From Strigomonas culicis (Eukaryota > Euglenozoa > Kinetoplastea > Trypanosomatida > Trypanosomatidae): a stretch of 10,950 nucleotides of DNA. Position numbers and translations under genes: made by a program. The notes beneath the pieces are model-generated. The model was not told where the DNA came from, did no database searches, and worked only from the letters and a program-made list of their open reading frames with translations. The stretch spans positions 1 to 10,950 of the forward strand of contig AUXH01000623.1 in the NCBI GenBank assembly GCA_000482145.1, given 5' to 3'. Of this stretch, positions 5,966-10,950 are shown piece by piece. Numbering within the stretch: position 1 is the stretch's first letter; each line of letters opens with the position of its first letter.

Positions 5966-8900
5966 ATGAACCACTCCCTTAGCCAAGACTCATTGGAATC
6001 CACTCCCAACAACAGTGGCCTGCACATCAGTAGCGTCCGTGCCGCCACGGCGTCGCACCGGCACAGCACAGCCACGTCGGCGGGGCTGTCGCACGGAAGA
6101 GCACCCAAGCCCTACGCGTCTTCGCAGACCGACCTGTACAACCCCGACGTGAGGTCCTCCTTCCACCCGCAGCCCATCTACCTGAAGGTGCCCAGTAAGA
6201 AGGAGCAGGGGGTGCCGGAGCAGCCGGCGCGCCGGCCATGGGTGGAGGACAACCATATCCCGAGCCACGGGCCACCGTCGGGGGAGCAGCCGACGAACAA
6301 ACTGGCAGCAGAGGCACTGGCGCTGCGTCGGCAGCTGGACGAGACGCAGGGCAGCGACCACGCGCAGGATACCGAAGTCGTCGCGGCCGCGGTGTCCAGC
6401 GCCTCGCATCTCCTTAGCGGCGTCAACCATGCTGACGGCACCGACCCGGCTGGGGCGAGAGAGCGGGAGGCGGGCGGAGGGGTGGTGCCCGCGCGCGTGG
6501 CACCCCCCGGCGACGAGGCCGCGCACGCGCTTTCCGTAGACACCACCATCGAGCAGCAGATGCTCCACTACGATGAGGACCCCGCGGATGACGACGTGGG
6601 GACGGCGCTCTCCGCCATACCGCACGACAGTGCGCAGCTGCGCACGCCCGTATCCGCGCAGGCGGACGAGAGCGCAACGGCGCCCTTCACCGACAGTGCC
6701 GTCTACTCCCGCCTCCTGTACTCGATGCAGAGCAGAGGGGGGGTGGAGGGCACCACGATGCTGTCCGCGCGGACAGACGCGCGGCTGGCCGACGGCGCGG
6801 AGGGTGAGGAAGACGAAGAACGGCTGCTGTCGCTGATCGCCGACTCCGACGTGGGCTCCTTGCCTGTTGGCGACGCCGATGCACCGCAGCAGCAGCAGCA
6901 GCTGTTGGACCGGAAGGCGGAAGCAGCGTCACGCGAAGAGGGTGCTGTGCCGGCCCCAGCCGCGCGGAGTCTCCTCACCTCGCTCTTCAGCGCGCGCGCG
7001 GCGGATGGCGCCACCCCCTTGGCTGACGCGCAGGCGGAGCTGCGCGACACGGCCGCCGCGGAGGACGACGACCGCGAGGACCGGCGGAGCCCCACCAGCC
7101 AGCTGCGCTCGTACTCCGCCTCGCAGCCGGGGCTGCTGGTGCAGACCGGCACCTCCCGCCTCTTCTCCCGCACCGAACTAGCCGAGCCGCAGCTTGGCTC
7201 GCTGAGCGGCCTGCCGTCCGTCAGCGCCTTCACGGACCTCGGCGTGGGGCTCTCCGTCCCCCCGCCGCCCGCAGACACGGCGGTGTTCAGCCCGCCGGTC
7301 GCCTCGACGGCGCTCGATCCGCCGCGCGGGCTGCGCGACTTCCTTCCAATGTCGTCTGAGTCCGAGTCGCACGGCGACATCTTCGAAGACATCGACAGCA
7401 TGTACTCCCGCAGCCGCGATCCTTCCGCGGCCCCCGACCAGCGCAGCGCGTCGGACGGCAGTGCGGAGGAGCGCGCACAGACGCGCTCCGGATCAGAGGA
7501 GGCCGGCGCGGGGCCCGCCGCGCCGACCCTCGCGGCGCCGGCCCCTGCGCCCTCGGAGGAGGAGGCAGAGGGCCGCGGGCCCCTGGCGGCAGCCGCCGCG
7601 CCCGTGCGCCTGCCCGCCTTCCTCGTGGTGCCGCGGTGCGCGGTGGAGGTGTCCGTGGGCGGTGGCGAGCCGCAGGGCGGCGATGGCCGCGCCGCGACGG
7701 AGGCGGCGGCCGCCGGTGACAAGACGCCGTCCCCGCCCCCCTCGCGCGTAGGGATGGAGGCGCCCCTGCCCACTGCGCTCATGCCCGCCGCTGTCCACCA
7801 CAGCCGCAGCACGTCCGATTCCTCGGAGCCGCACTTCTCCTACGGGTCGCGCGACAGCCGGTCGTGTAGCGAGGGGAAGTACATCGACCTCTCCGGCATC
7901 GAGCGCAGCCTGCCGGCGTCCACGACGGAGGACCCGTGCTGGGCCGGCTCGCAGCTGAACGACCCGCTCCGCCAGCTCGCAGAGGAGGAGGCGCTGAGCG
8001 TGCGCGAGGGGCCGGTGGCCGCCACCGCGCTCCTGCCCGACTACGAGGGGCGGCGGGCGAACGCATCGCCGGACCCGCGCTCGGAGGAGGCGTCCTACAC
8101 ACTGCATCAGGACGCGACGTCGGCGTACGGCCGCGGCACGAGCGCCGGCTCCTCCAACGACGAGCACCCGCTCTACGTGCTGCACCGCGCCCCGACGGAC
8201 GCGATGGAGCGCTCCTACAGCCCCAAGAAGTCGGTCGACGCGGAGGGCGAGGTGGACCGGGACGAGGCGCGGCCGCTCAGTCAGTACAGCACCTTCTTCG
8301 CTGTCTCCGGCTCCGGCGTGGAGATGCGCAGCATGTCGCGGCGCAGCGGGCCGCGCTCGCCGCCCGCGCCGTGGCGGTCGCCGCTGAAGTCGTCCCCCGC
8401 CACGCCGACGGACCTGCCGACGCCGTCTCCCATCTCGGCGCCGTTCGAGAGGTCCCATGCGGCCGCCGTGCTCGGGGGGTCGATGTCGTCGCCCGTGCTG
8501 CAGCCGGAGGAGTCGGAGGCAGAGCTATCCGCCGTCACGGACGCCATCGTGGAGAGTCGCGACGGCGGCGCGGACCACGCCGTCGCGACGGAGCTGGCGC
8601 ACCGGCCAGACCCGAGCACGCTGCTCATCTCCGCGATCACCGAGGGCTCCACGAACAGGTCGACGGCCAGCCGACCGCGGCCCGTGGGGGAGGAGGGCGG
8701 GGCGGACGGACGGTCGTGCCGCTCTTCGCCTGACAGCGCCGTGGGCACCGGCAGCAGCGGCGCCCCCTTCACACAGGAGCGCCGGCCACGGACGGACGAG
8801 CCCCGTCATGAGGGGCCGGAGCACAGCAGAGCCGCGGAACCCGCGTACGCGCGAGAGGGCGAGGAGCTGCTGTACAAGGAGGAAGAGTCCGACCGTGGGG

Positions 8901-10950
8901 ACGAGATGTGCGGGGATGAGCTGTACGACGACGAGGGGCTGTACGAGTCGCCGGACCGCTCCCTCGCCGCGATTGAGCAGATGCGCGCGCAGTACCAGCA
9001 GCAGCGCGCGAAGGTGCAGCAGCAGCTCCTCGATGCCGGGCGCGTGGACAGGCAGCTGTGCCCTGAAGACTGCGCGGCGAGGTGGCGGCAGCTCGACGAG
9101 GATGAGGCAGACGAACGACAGCAGCTCCACAGCGACGCGGCCGCAGCGCACGAGGAGCTCCGCGTGGATGAGGGCGCGAAGCGGGCGGCGATCCCTTGCC
9201 TGGCACCGTCCGAGCCCCGCGGCCGCGGCGCCCCGCTGGTGAGCCCGCCGGCCCTCAACAGCAGCACGAGCTCCTCCGCCGCCGCCTCTGCGGACGCGCG
9301 CGCGCCGTCGCCGCAGCGCTGGGAGGCGGAGGCCGCCGCGGCCGCGCGCGCCACGCAGGTGTGCGCCCTCCTCGCGGAGGAGCGCCTCGCGCGGCGCGGC
9401 GTGGAGGAGGGCGAGCAGGCGCACGGCGCCGCGACGCGCCGCCTGATGCAGTGCATGCGGGACGCGCTGGACCTGGACCACCTCCACACGTGCGAGGCGG
9501 CCGCGCGCGACGCCATCGCGGCGGAGGCGCGCTGCGGCGCGGCCCGCGCGCGCGAGCTGGAGGAGCTGCGCAGCGTCGAGCGCGACGTGCGGCAGCTGCG
9601 CGAGACGGTGCGCGAGATGGCGGTCTGCATCGAGACGGAGAACGTCGTGCGCGTGGCGGTGATGGAGAAGGAGCTGCGGCAGCGGCAGGAGATGCAGCAG
9701 CTGTTCCAGCTCGGCGTCGCCGCGCAGCTGCGGCAGGAGGAAGCGATGCGGCGCGCGCTCGCCATCGAGACGCAGGAGGCGCTGGAGGACCTCTGCTACG
9801 CGGAGCGGCACGGCCGCGAGACGCTGCGCATCGGCGAGGTCCGTGCGCGCGCGCAGCTGTACGTGGAGCTGGGGCGGCTGATGGACCGCGAGCGGGACCT
9901 CTTTCTGCAGGCGGCGTCGCCGCACACCCTCTCCGGCAGCTCGCTCCTGCAGCTGCACGAGGCGGCGGAGGACAGCGCGCCGCAGTTCTTCGAGTGGGCG
10001 CCGACGACGAACGAGAGCTCTTCCGGCAAGCCGACCAGCAGCCGCGACGCGACGGCCGCGCACCCGCCGTCGCCCTCGCTGCACCTCCCCAGCGGCACGC
10101 TACTGACCTCCAGCAACGAGACAGGCCACACGCACGCCACGTCCAGCAGCGGCCGCGAGGGCGGCGGGCGGCCGCCGATGAGCCCCAGTGCGAGCCACGA
10201 GCAGCGCTCGCCGACGCGCATCGCGGGCGCGCTCAGCGGCGGCGACACCAGCGTGCTGCTTCACGCCCTGCAGCAGACGCAGGAGCGGCTGGCGCAGGAG
10301 CGGCGGCAGCAGCAGCGCGCGACGCCGCAGACCACCGACACGCAGTCCCGCGCGAAGGCGGCGGAGGAAGCGGGGGGGGATAGCACCACGATGGTGGACA
10401 CCCCCTGTCGGCACCTGTACAGCGAGGACGACCCGACCGCGCCGGAGGCGGACGAGGAGCGCGCGCCGCCGGCCGCCGCCCCCGCGCAAGGCACGGCCGA
10501 GGCGACGCGGGGGAAGAAGGTGCGCATCCAGACGGGGGCGGCCGCGCCGCGCACGCCGCCGCTCACCCGTCACACGATCCCCTGCTCGCTGCCCGGCCGG
10601 CCCACCGCCCGCGCCCTCGAATGCAAGTACACGCACAACACCGAGGCGGCGGAGGCCGAGGCCGAGGCCGCGCCGCACAGCCCGTCCCGCCGCCGGCAGC
10701 GCCCGTCGCCCCACCGGCCGTACAGGGACAGCGAGCTCTTCAACTACGACGAGGGCGAGTATCGCTCCAGCCCCACGTACCTCCGCGAGGACGGCGGCGG
10801 CTCCCCCAGCGACGACGGCGCGCCGACGCCGGACGACTGGAGCACGCGCGCAAACGCCAGTCCGCGCGCGGAGCCGGAGCCCTCCTTCTCCTGCGTGCCG
10901 CGTGAGGTGTTCCCGGCCGCGGGCGGCGGCGGCGGCAGCCCTGAAACTGC
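5966..10950 (+). CDS. Very large, mostly disordered protein with central coiled coil (3' partial, 1661 codons visible)
   Basis: From the ATG at 5966, the first after the predicted acceptor, I read the frame codon by codon to the window end with no stop, so the gene runs off the edge. Residues 1-1000 are low-complexity: rich in Ser, Ala, Pro, Gly, Asp, Glu and Arg, with no membrane span or catalytic motif. They include a five-Gln run at 308-312 and an S/T-P cluster at about 798-822 (RSPPAPWRSPLKSSPATPTD, then TPSP), typical of proline-directed kinase targets. An acidic Tyr-bearing stretch at about 970-1000 (CGDELYDDEGLYESPDRS) leads into a probable coiled coil at 1003-1070 (IEQMRAQYQQQRAKVQQQLL). 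A second, longer helical region spans about 1119-1320 (ARELEELRSVERDVRQLRET and similar). The rest is again disordered, with a basic patch at about 1516 (GKKVRIQTG), an AE repeat near 1560-1568 and a Gly run at the edge. The design suggests a cytoskeletal or scaffold protein, but this is inference; no family is recognised. The first codons are less GC-biased than the rest. Confidence 0.92.
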   Translation, partial: MNHSLSQDSLESTPNNSGLHISSVRAATASHRHSTATSAGLSHGRAPKPYASSQTDLYNPDVRSSFHPQPIYLKVPSKKEQGVPEQPARRPWVEDNHIPSHGPPSGEQPTNKLAAEALALRRQLDETQGSDHAQDTEVVAAAVSSASHLLSGVNHADGTDPAGAREREAGGGVVPARVAPPGDEAAHALSVDTTIEQQMLHYDEDPADDDVGTALSAIPHDSAQLRTPVSAQADESATAPFTDSAVYSRLLYSMQSRGGVEGTTMLSARTDARLADGAEGEEDEERLLSLIADSDVGSLPVGDADAPQQQQQLLDRKAEAASREEGAVPAPAARSLLTSLFSARAADGATPLADAQAELRDTAAAEDDDREDRRSPTSQLRSYSASQPGLLVQTGTSRLFSRTELAEPQLGSLSGLPSVSAFTDLGVGLSVPPPPADTAVFSPPVASTALDPPRGLRDFLPMSSESESHGDIFEDIDSMYSRSRDPSAAPDQRSASDGSAEERAQTRSGSEEAGAGPAAPTLAAPAPAPSEEEAEGRGPLAAAAAPVRLPAFLVVPRCAVEVSVGGGEPQGGDGRAATEAAAAGDKTPSPPPSRVGMEAPLPTALMPAAVHHSRSTSDSSEPHFSYGSRDSRSCSEGKYIDLSGIERSLPASTTEDPCWAGSQLNDPLRQLAEEEALSVREGPVAATALLPDYEGRRANASPDPRSEEASYTLHQDATSAYGRGTSAGSSNDEHPLYVLHRAPTDAMERSYSPKKSVDAEGEVDRDEARPLSQYSTFFAVSGSGVEMRSMSRRSGPRSPPAPWRSPLKSSPATPTDLPTPSPISAPFERSHAAAVLGGSMSSPVLQPEESEAELSAVTDAIVESRDGGADHAVATELAHRPDPSTLLISAITEGSTNRSTASRPRPVGEEGGADGRSCRSSPDSAVGTGSSGAPFTQERRPRTDEPRHEGPEHSRAAEPAYAREGEELLYKEEESDRGDEMCGDELYDDEGLYESPDRSLAAIEQMRAQYQQQRAKVQQQLLDAGRVDRQLCPEDCAARWRQLDEDEADERQQLHSDAAAAHEELRVDEGAKRAAIPCLAPSEPRGRGAPLVSPPALNSSTSSSAAASADARAPSPQRWEAEAAAAARATQVCALLAEERLARRGVEEGEQAHGAATRRLMQCMRDALDLDHLHTCEAAARDAIAAEARCGAARARELEELRSVERDVRQLRETVREMAVCIETENVVRVAVMEKELRQRQEMQQLFQLGVAAQLRQEEAMRRALAIETQEALEDLCYAERHGRETLRIGEVRARAQLYVELGRLMDRERDLFLQAASPHTLSGSSLLQLHEAAEDSAPQFFEWAPTTNESSSGKPTSSRDATAAHPPSPSLHLPSGTLLTSSNETGHTHATSSSGREGGGRPPMSPSASHEQRSPTRIAGALSGGDTSVLLHALQQTQERLAQERRQQQRATPQTTDTQSRAKAAEEAGGDSTTMVDTPCRHLYSEDDPTAPEADEERAPPAAAPAQGTAEATRGKKVRIQTGAAAPRTPPLTRHTIPCSLPGRPTARALECKYTHNTEAAEAEAEAAPHSPSRRRQRPSPHRPYRDSELFNYDEGEYRSSPTYLREDGGGSPSDDGAPTPDDWSTRANASPRAEPEPSFSCVPREVFPAAGGGGGSPET
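6887..6901 (+). repeat. (CAG)5 tract encoding five Gln
   Basis: Five uninterrupted CAG codons encode residues 308-312 of the large disordered protein. Identical codons make it a candidate for length variation between strains in whole codons. Confidence 0.85.

Noticed and set aside
8525..10084. A 519-codon minus-strand frame, and a 395-codon frame at 9196-10383 on the + strand
   Set aside because: Both overlap the continuous 5966-10950 frame, which has sensible coiled-coil heptads; the alternatives are Arg/Gly/Ala shadows of GC-rich sequence.
1..10950. Transposable elements, CRISPR arrays, tRNA or rRNA genes
   Set aside because: No reverse transcriptase, transposase or integrase motifs, no regularly spaced direct repeats, and no cloverleaf or rRNA-like sequence were seen on either strand by eye.

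Overview
The window looks like nuclear DNA from a trypanosomatid protist, most likely Leishmaniinae-like (Leishmania, Crithidia or Leptomonas group). The evidence is: very GC-rich, intron-less reading frames with strong G/C preference at third codon positions; much more AT-rich gaps holding simple repeats; a polypyrimidine tract followed by an AG before each gene start, the layout expected for spliced-leader trans-splicing; and all genes on one strand, as in a polycistronic transcription unit. No bacterial-type promoters, ribosome binding sites, operons or terminators are seen. The genus cannot be settled from the sequence alone.

Layout, all on the + strand: (1) bases 1-501, the 3' end of a gene for a helical, charged protein of unknown function; (2) gap 502-907 with an (AT)n repeat, an A tract and a polypyrimidine/AG signal; (3) bases 908-4672, a complete gene for a 1254-residue Ala/Leu-rich helical protein with a disordered acidic linker; (4) gap 4673-4918 with a clear polypyrimidine tract; (5) bases 4919-5305, a small gene for a single-pass membrane protein with a Thr-rich tail, whose tail appears to continue in another frame to 5376; (6) gap 5377-5965, with a GTT repeat, two candidate trans-splice signals, two small upstream reading frames and a purine-rich leader; (7) bases 5966 to the window end, the first 1661 codons of an unfinished, very large, mostly disordered protein with a central coiled coil.

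None of the four proteins could be assigned to a named family by reading. Co-transcription of neighbours in trypanosomatids does not imply shared function, so no common pathway is proposed. The observation most worth following is the frame break in the small Thr-rich membrane protein gene. The second is the large 3'-open reading frame, which a search restricted to closed frames would miss.
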